52,469 bases of DNA, from NCBI GenBank assembly GCA_016872725.1, contig VGZC01000040.1, positions 1 to 52,469 on the forward strand, given 5' to 3'. Shown in pieces: positions 1-8,413 of the stretch. Numbering within the stretch: position 1 is the first letter of the stretch; each line of letters opens with the position of its first letter. The notes below the pieces were generated by a model. The model was given only the letters and a program-made list of their open reading frames with translations, had not been told where the DNA came from and did not search any database. This DNA comes from Planctomycetota bacterium. GTDB taxonomy: Bacteria > Planctomycetota > Planctomycetia > Pirellulales > Pirellulaceae. The position numbers and the translations under genes are program-made.

Positions 1-13
1 CCAGGGCGATTGC
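1..13 (+). repeat. Left terminal inverted repeat of the ISAs1 element
   Basis: CCAGGGCGATTGC; matches the reverse complement of 1248-1260 at all 13 positions. Confidence 0.9.
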
Positions 14-111
14 GCGAAGCTAGGCAATCTGGCACAATAGGGCAAGTGCGTTTTGGGGATCGTGTGGCGCCTTGAGCGCCGCCGGGAAGTGCTTTTGCAA
101 GGAGGTGTGCC

Positions 112-1236
112 ATGCCGAGTACCAAGTCTGCATCCATCCGGAAACATTTCGCGGAGCTTACGGACCCTCGACGTCGGGAGGTCACGTATCCCCTGATCAA
201 TGTGGTGGTGATTGCGATTTGCGCCGTGATCTGTGGTGCCGATGATTTCGTTGCCATCGCGGACTTCGGTCGAGCGAAACGCAAGTTGTTGGAGAAGTTC
301 CTGGATCTCCGTTCGGGCATTCCCTCGCATGATCGGTTCAACGCCATCTTCGCGGCGATCAAGCCCGCCGAGTTCGAAAAATGTCTCTTGAGTTGGATCA
401 CGGCGTTGCATGAAGTCACAGATGGTCAGGTGATCGCTATTGATGGCAAAACACTTCGCCGGAGTTTCGACGCCGCCAGCAGCAAAGCGGCGATTCACAT
501 GGTGAGCGCCTGGGCCACCGCCAACCACATCACGCTTGGCCAAGTGGTCGTCGACGAGAAGAGCAACGAAATCACCGCCATCCCCAAACTGCTGGAAATC
601 CTGGAGATTTCCAACTGTTTGGTGACCATTGATGCCATGGGGTGCCAAGTCGAGATTGCTAAGGCGATCAGGGATCGCGATGCCGACTACGTGCTGGCTG
701 TGAAGGGCAACCAACCCACGTTGCACGAGGGTATCCAGGACTACTTTGTGGAGCACATGAAGGACGACTTCGACGGTGTCAAAGTAAGCCGTCATGAAAC
801 GCACGAGAAAGGACATGGACGCGAGGAGGATCGTTATTACTACGTGTGCCCGGTTCCCGAAGATTTGCCGGACCGAGAGCGGTGGTCAGATCTCAAGGCC
901 ATTGGAGTGGCGATCAACAACACCACGCGCAATGGGAAAGAAACAGACGAAGTACGATACTACATCTTGAGCAAGAAGATCTCGGGACGCCGTTTCGCGG
1001 CGGCCGTGCGCAGTCATTGGGGAATCGAGAACAATCTCCACTGGCAGTTGGATGTCACCTTCAACGAGGACCAATCACGCATCCGCAAGGGGCACGCCGA
1101 TGCGAACTTCAGCATCCTCCGTCGAACGGCACTGACCCTGCTCAAGAACAACCACTCGAAGAAGGTCGGCATCAAGAACAAACGCTTCCTCGCGGCACTG
1201 GACGAACACTACCTTGTCGAAGTGCTGATGGGATAG
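112..1236 (+). CDS. ISAs1-family DDE transposase
   Basis: This 374-residue protein catalyses cut-and-paste movement of the surrounding element. The N-terminus has the ISAs1 signature (HFAELTDPRR near residues 12-21). The catalytic acidic residues are visible as AIDGKT (D111), TIDAMG (D174) and HWGIEN (E306), the last inside the conserved run HWxIENxLHWxLDVxFxED. Length is normal for the family and the frame is open, so it is probably active or recently active. A good ribosome site (AAGGAGGT, six bases before the ATG) supports the start. Confidence 0.95.
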   Translation: MPSTKSASIRKHFAELTDPRRREVTYPLINVVVIAICAVICGADDFVAIADFGRAKRKLLEKFLDLRSGIPSHDRFNAIFAAIKPAEFEKCLLSWITALHEVTDGQVIAIDGKTLRRSFDAASSKAAIHMVSAWATANHITLGQVVVDEKSNEITAIPKLLEILEISNCLVTIDAMGCQVEIAKAIRDRDADYVLAVKGNQPTLHEGIQDYFVEHMKDDFDGVKVSRHETHEKGHGREEDRYYYVCPVPEDLPDRERWSDLKAIGVAINNTTRNGKETDEVRYYILSKKISGRRFAAAVRSHWGIENNLHWQLDVTFNEDQSRIRKGHADANFSILRRTALTLLKNNHSKKVGIKNKRFLAALDEHYLVEVLMG

Positions 1237-1247
1237 CGACTTTTGGT

Positions 1248-1260
1248 GCAATCGCCCTGG
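1248..1260 (-). repeat. Right terminal inverted repeat of the ISAs1 element
   Basis: GCAATCGCCCTGG; the perfect inverted partner of 1-13. The transposase stop codon lies 12 bases before it. Confidence 0.9.
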
Positions 1261-2007
1261 ATGACATTGCGGTTTTCCCGGGATGGGGCTGCGTTGTACG
1301 CCGGAGCAAGGAATGAGCTGTATGAGTACAGATTGGAGTCGAATCGGTTCACAGCGTTAGTTTCAGATATACCCTATTACGTGCTAGACATTGCCGATTA
1401 CTCCGCAGGCGATCGCGTTGCTTATGTTGAGGGGCAACACGGACTGCACGAGTGGATCCGATCGAAACGAATTGAGCGCCGCTACCAATTGGATCAATTC
1501 CAGCGCGATATCGACGCGACTCGGAAACAAGCAGTCGCTGCGTTGTGTACGGCGGTGGATTACTCCACCGACGGCGCCCAAATTGCGTTTTGCGTTCCGG
1601 GAAGCGGCGAGAATCCGGAAGAGTGGAGCTATGTCTTGCGTTTTGACGTCAAGGCGGGTGCTGAAATCAGCCGAGTGCGCGTACCGGCGGTGATTCAAAA
1701 GGTACGTTACGTTGAGGACACTAAGACGTTGCTAGTGTGGGGGCGGCCTTTTGGAATTGTTGGTTCAAGTTGCGGAGTTTTTGGCTTCATCGCACCAAAT
1801 TCGGCGGACATTCATGATTTACGGGTGGCTAAACCGGAGAAAGACAGCATTGCTTGGATTCAACATGGCGTGGCTGATCCAAGCGCGGGTGGTCATGTCA
1901 CATTAGGACTTACTGATGGAAGGCTGTTACAATGGCGCCGAGAGGACTGGCCGGATAGTTGGGTCGCACCATTCGCCGAAGGTGCAGGGCAAACGCTAGG
2001 GCTTTGA
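1261..2007 (+). pseudogene. 5'-truncated WD40-like beta-propeller gene cut by the ISAs1 element
   Basis: The open frame begins immediately at the right end of the insertion sequence and runs to a stop at 2005-2007. The translation starts with a WD-blade-like stretch (FSRDGAALYAGA), followed by further strands and a second blade-like segment (YSTDGAQIAF). No folding unit of typical size lies upstream because that sequence would be beyond the insertion, outside the window. I read it as the C-terminal part of a beta-propeller protein. Its base composition looks less GC-rich than that of most genes here, which hints at transferred DNA. An ATG directly after the element could in principle allow a shortened product. 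Confidence 0.6.
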
Positions 2008-2139
2008 AGCTATGGCCCGGACCACAAGTTCTGCAACACATCGAGGGGATTGGACAATTGTAAGATATTCGACATGCAACAACGAAATAGGATGCCTCGA
2101 AGCAGCTCGGGATCTTTGGACATCGCCGTCAACTTCTCC

Positions 2140-2498
2140 ATGGAGGCCGTAACGGTGAGCATCGCGGAAGATCCGGCTGCCGGCAAGTGCTTTTCGAACA
2201 TTCGGGCGATGGCGGAATGGCTCTGCGATCGGGTGGAGAACGCCGCCCGGAAAGGAGAGTCGCTGCGCGACCTCGAATCGGAAGTATTGCTTGCCGCCAT
2301 TGGGTCAAGGACCGGATGGAGCGTAGCGGCATGCGTTGGAACCTGGCCGGCGCCAAAGCGATGCTCAACGTTCGGGCCATCCACGAATCGGACTGCTGAA
2401 AAACCTTCCAAAAGCGACGACGCGAGGACGAATCGAAACGGTACCATCCCCACCGGGGGCCGCTGGCCGACTATCGGCCACTCGCCCTTGCCATCTAG
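2140..2498 (+). pseudogene. Degraded ISKra4-type transposase remnant
   Basis: Two pieces of a transposase lie side by side in different frames. The first (about 2140-2300) reads like the N-terminal helix region of ISKra4 transposases (MAEWLCDRVENAARKG). The second (about 2300-2498) reads like the family's extreme C-terminus (VKDRMERSGMRWNLAGAKAM, then FQKRRREDESKR and HPHRGPLADYRPLA). The catalytic core between them is deleted, the frame shifts at the junction near 2300, and a TGA at 2397-2399 interrupts the C-terminal piece. It cannot encode an active transposase. No inverted ends were recognised. Boundaries are approximate. Confidence 0.65.
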
Positions 2499-2617
2499 GC
2501 GTGCGGAACTCCGGTTACACCCGTGCAGAATTCAACTTGCTTCGCACCGCCGCGCTCTGTTTCGGAACCGTTGCGTTCGGGGGTCCGGTCCCGCCGGTTT
2601 CGTCACACGATGGACGG

Positions 2618-3571
2618 CTACGGACTTTCTGACGGCTCTGCGTCCTCCTCCTCGTCCTCCCAGTATTCAGACTCTTCCACCAACCCGTACTTCTCGGCGA
2701 CTGTTGGATCCGTGGTCACCAGGCGTGCGTAGTCGTCCCCGACTCCACTTTCATCATCGAGCACCACCCCATCCTTTCGCATCTGGTCGAGGCGATCGGC
2801 CGCGGATCGCAACATGCGGATCATTTCCTCTACCGATTTTGCCTCCGCGGTGAGCCACTTATTGCGCCAAATCGTCACGTATCGCCTCCTCGCTTCTCTC
2901 CATAACTCCTGGAATTTGTCTCGCACGAAGGCATTCAACGGGTTAGCGAAGTCGATCGGAAGGTTGAGGGTCTTGATGAGCTCCAGCACATCGGAAAGGT
3001 CTTTGAGCCTTCCCGGATTCGTCATTCCTGAGGCCAGCTTAAGCTCCACCAGCGTTGGCAGATTGATGTAGTTGATCCCATCCGCCTCAAAACTCACGGA
3101 CAGCGGCTCTGGGAAGGAAACGGGCTTCGGCTTGCCGTCACCGGGATAGTCGCCCGTCGTGAGAAATTCGATCTTTACTCCCAGTTGAGTATCGCGCAGG
3201 TGCTTACTGGTCGCAAACGGAGGAAGATAGCCCAGACCTCGCAACCTATCGTGGATGACCTTCAGGTCGTCCCTGCGAACGAGAAGGTCGACATCCTCAG
3301 TGAAGCGGCGTAGTCCGTGCCGGAACAACGCCATACCACCGACTACCGCATATGGAATCCCAATCTCTTTGAGCCGAGCCGCAATTCTGTGAAGGGCTTC
3401 GAAAACTGCGCTGCTTTCCTCGAAATGCCGGCTTCCCTCACTCAAGGCCCACCTCGGATCACGGTTAAGTAGCTCTTCATAGATGGGAACAGGCGGCGTT
3501 GGCGATGCGATCGATAGGCGTGCGTGTCCAGGCCCATTGCCGGGTGATCGTCGTGTCCGGGGATCCGCCAT
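2618..3571 (-). CDS. Nucleotidyltransferase-fold protein (MNT/AbiEii-like)
   Basis: The protein has about 317 residues. A central nucleotidyltransferase fold is indicated by GGMALFRHGLRRFTEDVDLL, which combines the GG motif with the DxD metal site (EDVDLL). The middle part continues with the beta strands expected of a minimal nucleotidyltransferase (VKIEFLTTGDYPG, then INLPTLVELKLASG). The C-terminus is a helical, acidic tail (EYWEDEEEDAEPSESP). The family includes type IV antitoxin/toxin AbiEii-like enzymes and antibiotic nucleotidyltransferases; the substrate cannot be told. No partner antitoxin gene is adjacent. I used the ATG at 3571 because the upstream extension to 3637 lacks family similarity, but that earlier start is possible. 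Confidence 0.7.
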   Translation of the reverse strand: MADPRTRRSPGNGPGHARLSIASPTPPVPIYEELLNRDPRWALSEGSRHFEESSAVFEALHRIAARLKEIGIPYAVVGGMALFRHGLRRFTEDVDLLVRRDDLKVIHDRLRGLGYLPPFATSKHLRDTQLGVKIEFLTTGDYPGDGKPKPVSFPEPLSVSFEADGINYINLPTLVELKLASGMTNPGRLKDLSDVLELIKTLNLPIDFANPLNAFVRDKFQELWREARRRYVTIWRNKWLTAEAKSVEEMIRMLRSAADRLDQMRKDGVVLDDESGVGDDYARLVTTDPTVAEKYGLVEESEYWEDEEEDAEPSESP

Positions 3572-3793
3572 GGTCGTACGGTCCACAAGTCCAGGTCCAA
3601 CAGGCATTCTCGCGAGAATGGCACCTAGCGCCTCCATGCGCCGGATCGGATTTTACCAAACGGCGCGCCTTCGAGCCAAGCGATTTTCACTCGCATGCGG
3701 TAACCGACAACGCCGAACGCGACTCCGTACCGATGATGTCGATTTGGCTAGAGTGTGGATCAGAAGACAGGACACATCAATCATACGTTTGGG

Positions 3794-4336
3794 CTATTGC
3801 TTGGCTTGCGCCCAGCCCGCATCCACGACGCGCACATAGACGCACTTGGAGTCGCCGGGCGCGTAGAAATCGTCGAGCGTGGCTTCGAGGCGATAGCCGC
3901 ACCGTTCGTAGAAGGTCCGAGTCGCCGCGTATTGCGGGCGGCCCGACGTTTCAACGTAAACCCGCCGCCCGCCCATCGTGGCGATGCGCCGCTCCGTTTC
4001 TCCGAGCAGCCGGCGTCCAAGGCCCTTGCCTTGTTGCGGGCTCGCGACGGCCAGCCAATAGAGGTCGTGGCTGCATTGCGTGCAGGCGATCGGTCCATGG
4101 CACGCATATCCGATCGTCTCGCCGTCCAACATGGCGAAGACGAAGTGGTATCCGGACGATGGGCCTTTCCGCAGTCGTTCGACGATCAGTTCCTCCGCCA
4201 CATCGACTTCGTACGGATGGAAGAACCCCGTCGACTCGACAATGGAACGGACTGCGGCCGCGTCGGACTCACGAGGCTTCTCGCGCAGTTTCCACTCCTC
4301 GTTAGGCGATTCCCGCCGCAATCCGCCCCCGCTCAT
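3794..4336 (-). CDS. GNAT-family N-acetyltransferase
   Basis: The protein is 180 residues with the GNAT layout: a helix-rich N-terminus (DAAAVRSIVESTGFF), the central strands (GYHFVFAMLDGETIGYACHG), and the acetyl-CoA-binding loop PQQGKGLGRRLL, a good Q/RxxGxG/A match. It ends with the usual FYERCGYR segment. It is the last gene of the run that begins with the lysine 2,3-aminomutase and starts 11 bases after the second ATP-grasp gene, with a strong ribosome site (GAGGGAG). By position it could acetylate the product of that pathway, as AblB acetylates beta-lysine in known N-acetyl-beta-lysine makers; this is inference. Confidence 0.8.
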   Translation of the reverse strand: MSGGGLRRESPNEEWKLREKPRESDAAAVRSIVESTGFFHPYEVDVAEELIVERLRKGPSSGYHFVFAMLDGETIGYACHGPIACTQCSHDLYWLAVASPQQGKGLGRRLLGETERRIATMGGRRVYVETSGRPQYAATRTFYERCGYRLEATLDDFYAPGDSKCVYVRVVDAGWAQAKQ

Positions 4337-4347
4337 CGCTTTCTCCC

Positions 4348-5355
4348 TCACGGACCACCGGATATCGAATCGGCGTCCGGGCACGCATCAAGAATCCGTT
4401 CGATCGCGCGATCGAACGGAATACGCGCCCGTTCCAGGGCGGCCGCGAATCCGGCGTCGGGCGACAGGCATGGATTGGCGTTCACTTCCAGAATCCATGG
4501 CTCACCCGCGTCATCGACCCGGAAATCGACCCGCGCGTAGCCGCCCAGGTTCCAGATCGAGGCGCATGCGCGAGCCCCATCGCGAAGCCGTTCGAGCAGC
4601 CGCGAGTCCGACGGCGCGAACTCGAAGGTCCTCGGCGTGCCCGCGTACTCGTCCGAACCCTCGGCCCATTTCGCGCGATAGCCGACGATGCGGGGCCGGC
4701 CCGGCGCATGGCGGGTGAACTCGATCTCGGCGACCGGCAAGACGTCGACCTTGGGACCGTCGACGAGCAGCGACAAATTGAATTCGCGACCCTCGACGAA
4801 TCGCTCGGCGAAACACGGACGACCGTGGAGCGATTCAAGACGCCGGACATGGTCGGCAAGATCGGTCGTCGAATGCGAGTCGACGACACACGCGTCGTCC
4901 AGCCCGAACGACGCGTGCTCATATTTCGCCTTGATCAGGTATTTTCCCGTCCGAAACGGGCTCGCGGGATGTTCGGCATCCGCGTCGAGCCAGGGGGGCG
5001 TCGGAAGTCCTCGGGAAAGGAGCCTCCGTTTGGCGAGCGGCTTGTTCGTGGTCTCCGCGATCGACCGACCGTCGGCGCCCGTATGAAGGACTCCCGCGGC
5101 TTCGAGATACGCGGGCACGAGATGCATCAGTCGATCGGTGCCGCCGATCGACTCGACAAGATTGAACACGCGATCGGGCGCGAAGTCGGCGACGCGCTCG
5201 TGCAGAGGATTGAAATCAAGGTCGCAGGCGACGACATCGCTCGCGTGGCCGAGCCGATCGAGGGCCTCGCGAACGGCCTCGACTTGGACCAGCACATCGC
5301 GATCCGACGCGTCGGACTCCGGATCGACGGTGTTGTGCGCGATCAGGACCCGCAT
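4348..5355 (-). CDS. ATP-grasp ligase, D-Ala-D-Ala ligase-like (second of pair)
   Basis: This is a 335-residue ATP-grasp protein resembling D-alanine-D-alanine ligase. It opens with MRVLIAHNTV and a pre-ATP-grasp domain (DRVFNLVESIGGTDRL), then has the ATP-binding lysine strand (GKYLIKAKYEHASFG), the adenine-pocket region (CFAERFVEGREFNLSLLVDG) and the metal-binding end (WILEVNANPCLSP). ATP-grasp ligases join a carboxylate to an amine through an acyl phosphate. The start codon overlaps the end of the preceding ligase gene by 13 bases, so the two are probably translationally coupled. Two different ligases in one run argue for amino acid ligation in a small-molecule pathway rather than for wall precursor synthesis. 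Confidence 0.8.
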   Translation of the reverse strand: MRVLIAHNTVDPESDASDRDVLVQVEAVREALDRLGHASDVVACDLDFNPLHERVADFAPDRVFNLVESIGGTDRLMHLVPAYLEAAGVLHTGADGRSIAETTNKPLAKRRLLSRGLPTPPWLDADAEHPASPFRTGKYLIKAKYEHASFGLDDACVVDSHSTTDLADHVRRLESLHGRPCFAERFVEGREFNLSLLVDGPKVDVLPVAEIEFTRHAPGRPRIVGYRAKWAEGSDEYAGTPRTFEFAPSDSRLLERLRDGARACASIWNLGGYARVDFRVDDAGEPWILEVNANPCLSPDAGFAAALERARIPFDRAIERILDACPDADSISGGP

Positions 5356-6383
5356 GCCGTATTCCCATCGAGGCGTCGCAGGGCGGCTTCGCGCGGCCGC
5401 CACGCCGCGATCCGCTCCGATGCGGAGCCGATGATCCGCTCGATGAGCCCACGATACTCCATGCCGATCGCCGCGCAGAGCATGGGCAAATCGGAATGGC
5501 GCGGATGCAGGCCCGCGAGCGGATTGACTTCGAGAAACTGCGGACGCCCCGAACCATCGCATCGCAGGTCGACTCGACCCGCATCGCGGCAGTCGAGCGC
5601 TCGCCACGCGTCGAGCGCGATCCGTTCGGCCTCCGCGACGACGGGATCGTCGGCGGTCACGAGCGCGTAGTCGACGAACCGCTCGCATTGCTCCTTGTTC
5701 TCATACGAGTAGACGCGGTCCTCGGCCCCCTCCCGCAGAATGATTTCGAGCGTGCCGAGCACTGACGCGTTGGCTCCCGTTCCGACAAGGCCCACCGTGA
5801 ATTCACGACCCGGCAGGAATGTTTCGATCAGCACCGGCTGGTCAAACTCGGTCAGCAACCGTCGGCAGACCCGTACGAGCGATTCGGAATCGTCGATGAT
5901 CGACGAGCGATCGATGCCCTTTCCGGTGCCTTCGGCGAGCGGTTTGAGGAAGAGCGGATAGTCGAGTCCTCGGGCGTCGATCCGCTCCGGATCGGTCACA
6001 ACGCGATAATCGGGAGTGGGAACCGCCTGTTGCCGAAGGACGGCCTTAGTCCGCCCCTTGTCGAGGCTCAGCGCCATGACCAGCGGATCGGAGAAGGTAC
6101 AGGGAATGCCGTAGGCTTCCAGCACGGCGGGAACTTGCGCCTCGCGGGCAATTCCATACATGCCCTCGCAGATATTGAACACAAGATCCCAGCGGCGGCC
6201 CGAGGCCAGCGCGCGGACAAGTTGTCGCGCGTTGCCGATGCGTTCGGGATGGTGGCCGAGCGACCGAAGGGCCGACTCGATCGCATCGATCGTCTCCTCT
6301 CGGTCGAACTCGCCCGTCTCCTCCTCTCCGAAACCGGCCGCGAGGTATTCGGACCTCAGATCGTAGGCCAACCCGATGATCAT
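5343..6383 (-). CDS. ATP-grasp ligase, D-Ala-D-Ala ligase-like (first of pair)
   Basis: The protein has 346 residues. The N-terminal domain (MIIGLAYDLRSEY, DLVFNICEGMYGIAREAQVP) matches the D-Ala-D-Ala ligase type, including the NxCEG segment before the first ATP-grasp strand. Next come a lysine strand (LDYPLFLKPLAEGTGKGI), the grasp strand (QPVLIETFLPGREFTVGLVG) and the metal site (PQFLEVNPLAGLHP, ExN). The loop after ExN departs from true Ddl enzymes, which suggests a different amino acid acceptor. It overlaps the upstream cysteine-cluster gene by four bases (ATGA) and the next ligase by 13 bases. Such overlaps indicate a single operon. Confidence 0.8.
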   Translation of the reverse strand: MIIGLAYDLRSEYLAAGFGEEETGEFDREETIDAIESALRSLGHHPERIGNARQLVRALASGRRWDLVFNICEGMYGIAREAQVPAVLEAYGIPCTFSDPLVMALSLDKGRTKAVLRQQAVPTPDYRVVTDPERIDARGLDYPLFLKPLAEGTGKGIDRSSIIDDSESLVRVCRRLLTEFDQPVLIETFLPGREFTVGLVGTGANASVLGTLEIILREGAEDRVYSYENKEQCERFVDYALVTADDPVVAEAERIALDAWRALDCRDAGRVDLRCDGSGRPQFLEVNPLAGLHPRHSDLPMLCAAIGMEYRGLIERIIGSASERIAAWRPREAALRRLDGNTACGS

Positions 6384-6928
6384 AGTCGCGCCGCGTCCGC
6401 CGTCGCCGGTTCGGTTTCGCCAAGGATCATCAAGGGATCGGCGCGGAACGCCGACTCCAAGGTAATCTCGTCGTAGAGCATGTCGCGCCAGCGGCGCCCA
6501 TCGTCGGGTTGCATGTCGAGCTCCCCGAGCAGCGACATACCGGGACGGACCAGGTGGGTCGGACAACCTTCGGACAGTTCGTCCTTCAATCCGGTCGCGT
6601 CGTACTCGAACGGATAGAGCCGGCAGACGATCGGCCGCACTTCGAGCGGCAACACGCACCCGGCTGAGCCAAGGAACCCGCAATCGCCGGACAGGGCCCG
6701 TTTCAGCACGCGCCTCGATCCGTCGGATTGGAAGACATGGTCGCGCCAGGGCGGGTCATCGTCCTGGTCGGCGTAGCGTGCGTCGATCGGCGGCCGGTCC
6801 TCGAAAAAGTCGTGGCGACCGATATGCGAAGCGATGCGCCGCGCGTCGCCTGGCGATACATAGATCTCACAGAATTGGCAGCACGTCTCTCGGGTCCTCG
6901 CGCACCGGGCGCACAGGCAATCGTCCAT
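6380..6928 (-). CDS. YkgJ-family cysteine-cluster protein
   Basis: The protein has 182 residues and a cysteine-rich N-terminus (C4, C6, C9, C16, C17, C20). A second set of cysteines appears in GDCGFLGSAGCVLP and RPIVCRLYPFEYD. This pattern is the YkgJ / Fe-S-oxidoreductase-like cluster domain, believed to chelate iron or zinc. The gene sits six bases downstream of the lysine 2,3-aminomutase and overlaps the first ligase by four bases. Members of this family often accompany metal-dependent or modification enzymes; here it may serve the radical SAM enzyme or modify a pathway intermediate. No reaction can be assigned. Confidence 0.8.
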   Translation of the reverse strand: MDDCLCARCARTRETCCQFCEIYVSPGDARRIASHIGRHDFFEDRPPIDARYADQDDDPPWRDHVFQSDGSRRVLKRALSGDCGFLGSAGCVLPLEVRPIVCRLYPFEYDATGLKDELSEGCPTHLVRPGMSLLGELDMQPDDGRRWRDMLYDEITLESAFRADPLMILGETEPATADAARL

Positions 6929-6934
6929 GTCGGG

Positions 6935-8413
6935 TCATGCTCCCACCGGTTCCGCCAACGGGGATTCGATTCCCGCGCGGGGGCTTTGCAAACCCGGTTT
7001 TTCGTCGACGGGATCGGGATAACGGAACACCTTGCCCTCGAAATTGCGAAGCAGCAAGTCGTCTCCGTCCCGACTGAGAATCGTCTCGGGCTGCAGGGGG
7101 ATCTTGCCTCCGCCGCCGGGCGCGTCGATGACGTACATGGGCACGGCGTAACCGGTCGTGTGTCCCCGCAGTCCGCGGATGATCTCGATTCCCTTCTCGA
7201 CCGTCGTCCGGAAGTGGGACGAACCGGAGATGGGATCGCACTGATAGAGGTAATAGGGGCGCACGCGCATCCGAAGCAACTGATGGATCAGCCGCTTCAT
7301 CACGTCGACATCGTCGTTGACGCCCTTGAGCAGGACGGTTTGGGAACCGAGCGGGATGCCGGCGTCGGCAAGCCTTCCGCACGCCCGTTCGGCTTCCGGC
7401 GTGCATTCGTCGGGGTGCGCGAAGTGCAGGCTCATCCAGAGCGGATGGAACCGCCTCAGCATGCGCGTGAGCTGGGGCGTGATCCGCTGGGGCAAGACGG
7501 CGGGCATCTTCGTCCCGATCCGCACGAACTCGATGTGGGGAATCTGCCGCAACCGTTTCAGGATCCACTCGAGACGGTCCTCCCCGAGCGAGAGGGGATC
7601 GCCGCCCGAGATCAGGACGTCGCGGATTTGCGGCCTGCGCCGCAGGTAGTCGAAGGCCGCTTCCAGCCGGGACTCATTGGGTGTGATTTCACCATGACCG
7701 ACGACGCGCGACCGCGTGCAGTACCGGCAATAGGTCGAGCAGAAGTCGAGGGCGAGCAGGAGCGCCCGGTCCGGATAACGATGCACGAGACCGGGAACCG
7801 GGCTATGGCCTTCCTCGCCGAGCGGATCATCGGCCTCGCCCTCCGATCGCAGGAATTCGTTGTGCGTCGGAATGACCGTGCGCCGAAGCGGTTGGTTGGC
7901 GTCGATCGGATCGAGGAGGCTCATGTAGTACGGCGTTACGCCGACGGGCAGCATCGCGCCGCCCTCAACCATCGCTAGCCGCTCCGATTCGGTCAGACGC
8001 AACATGCGTTCGACCTGCGCGAGCGTTCGAACGCGATGGCGGGACTGCCAGCGCCAGTCGTTCCATTCCGTTTCGCCCGCCTCCGGGAAGAACCGCCTGC
8101 GGAACTCGCGGGCCTTCGTTTGCGCCGGTGAAAGACGCCGTCGGCGCGGAGCCGTAATCGGGGGATGGTCCGCCAATTCGGCGATCAGATATGGCTGCAC
8201 CTCGGTCATGCCGATCGAGCCCAGTACGGGCAGCGTTCCTTCCAAAGGACCGCGGTGGGAGCCGGAGTGATGGGGGGGGATTCCGGAGCGAGCGATCTTG
8301 CCGACGTAACTACCTGGAGGCTTATCGTCGGAGGATTCGGACATTCCCTCGTAATGACCTGGAGGTTTGTCTGAGGACTCGGACATTCCTTCACTGCCGT
8401 CCGAATGCGTCAT
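6935..8413 (-). CDS. kamA: Lysine 2,3-aminomutase (KamA/AblA family radical SAM enzyme)
   Basis: The enzyme interconverts L-lysine and beta-lysine using S-adenosylmethionine, a 4Fe-4S cluster and PLP. The radical SAM motif CSTYCRYC gives C225, C229 and C232, and the PLP lysine is K437 in DAPGGGGKIPL. The aspartates that bind lysine in the clostridial enzyme are both conserved (YQCD and IDAPGG), which favours lysine over glutamate as substrate. The C-terminus lacks the cysteine-rich zinc tail of clostridial enzymes. The start at 8413 has a Shine-Dalgarno (AGGAAGG); a later ATG at 8209 lies closer to where family similarity begins. The extra N-terminus contains two in-frame repeats (GMSESSD). 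It heads the ligase/acetyltransferase run. Confidence 0.88.
   Translation of the reverse strand: MTHSDGSEGMSESSDKPPGHYEGMSESSDDKPPGSYVGKIARSGIPPHHSGSHRGPLEGTLPVLGSIGMTEVQPYLIAELADHPPITAPRRRRLSPAQTKAREFRRRFFPEAGETEWNDWRWQSRHRVRTLAQVERMLRLTESERLAMVEGGAMLPVGVTPYYMSLLDPIDANQPLRRTVIPTHNEFLRSEGEADDPLGEEGHSPVPGLVHRYPDRALLLALDFCSTYCRYCTRSRVVGHGEITPNESRLEAAFDYLRRRPQIRDVLISGGDPLSLGEDRLEWILKRLRQIPHIEFVRIGTKMPAVLPQRITPQLTRMLRRFHPLWMSLHFAHPDECTPEAERACGRLADAGIPLGSQTVLLKGVNDDVDVMKRLIHQLLRMRVRPYYLYQCDPISGSSHFRTTVEKGIEIIRGLRGHTTGYAVPMYVIDAPGGGGKIPLQPETILSRDGDDLLLRNFEGKVFRYPDPVDEKPGLQSPRAGIESPLAEPVGA
8305..8391 (-). repeat. Two imperfect tandem repeats (45 and 42 bp) at the kamA 5' end
   Basis: The units 8305-8349 and 8350-8391 share most bases, including CCTGGAGG and CGGACATTCC. 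Both lengths are multiples of three, so the kamA frame survives; on the minus strand each begins near GGAATGTCCGA and encodes MSESSDxKPPG. Confidence 0.75.

Larger units (their letters stand above)
1..1260 (+). mobile_element. Complete ISAs1-family insertion sequence
   Basis: The element is bounded by 13-bp perfect terminal inverted repeats (CCAGGGCGATTGC at 1-13, reverse complement at 1248-1260) and carries one DDE transposase gene filling most of its length. The size of 1,260 bp is typical of ISAs1-family elements. The left end is base 1 of the window, so the left flank and any target duplication cannot be seen. The right end sits inside a WD40-like gene whose 5' part is missing. Confidence 0.9.

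Noticed and set aside
6935-8413. EpmB (EF-P lysine modification)
   Set aside because: Lysine-binding aspartates and size fit LAM. No epmA or efp gene is nearby, though the C-terminal zinc tail is missing.
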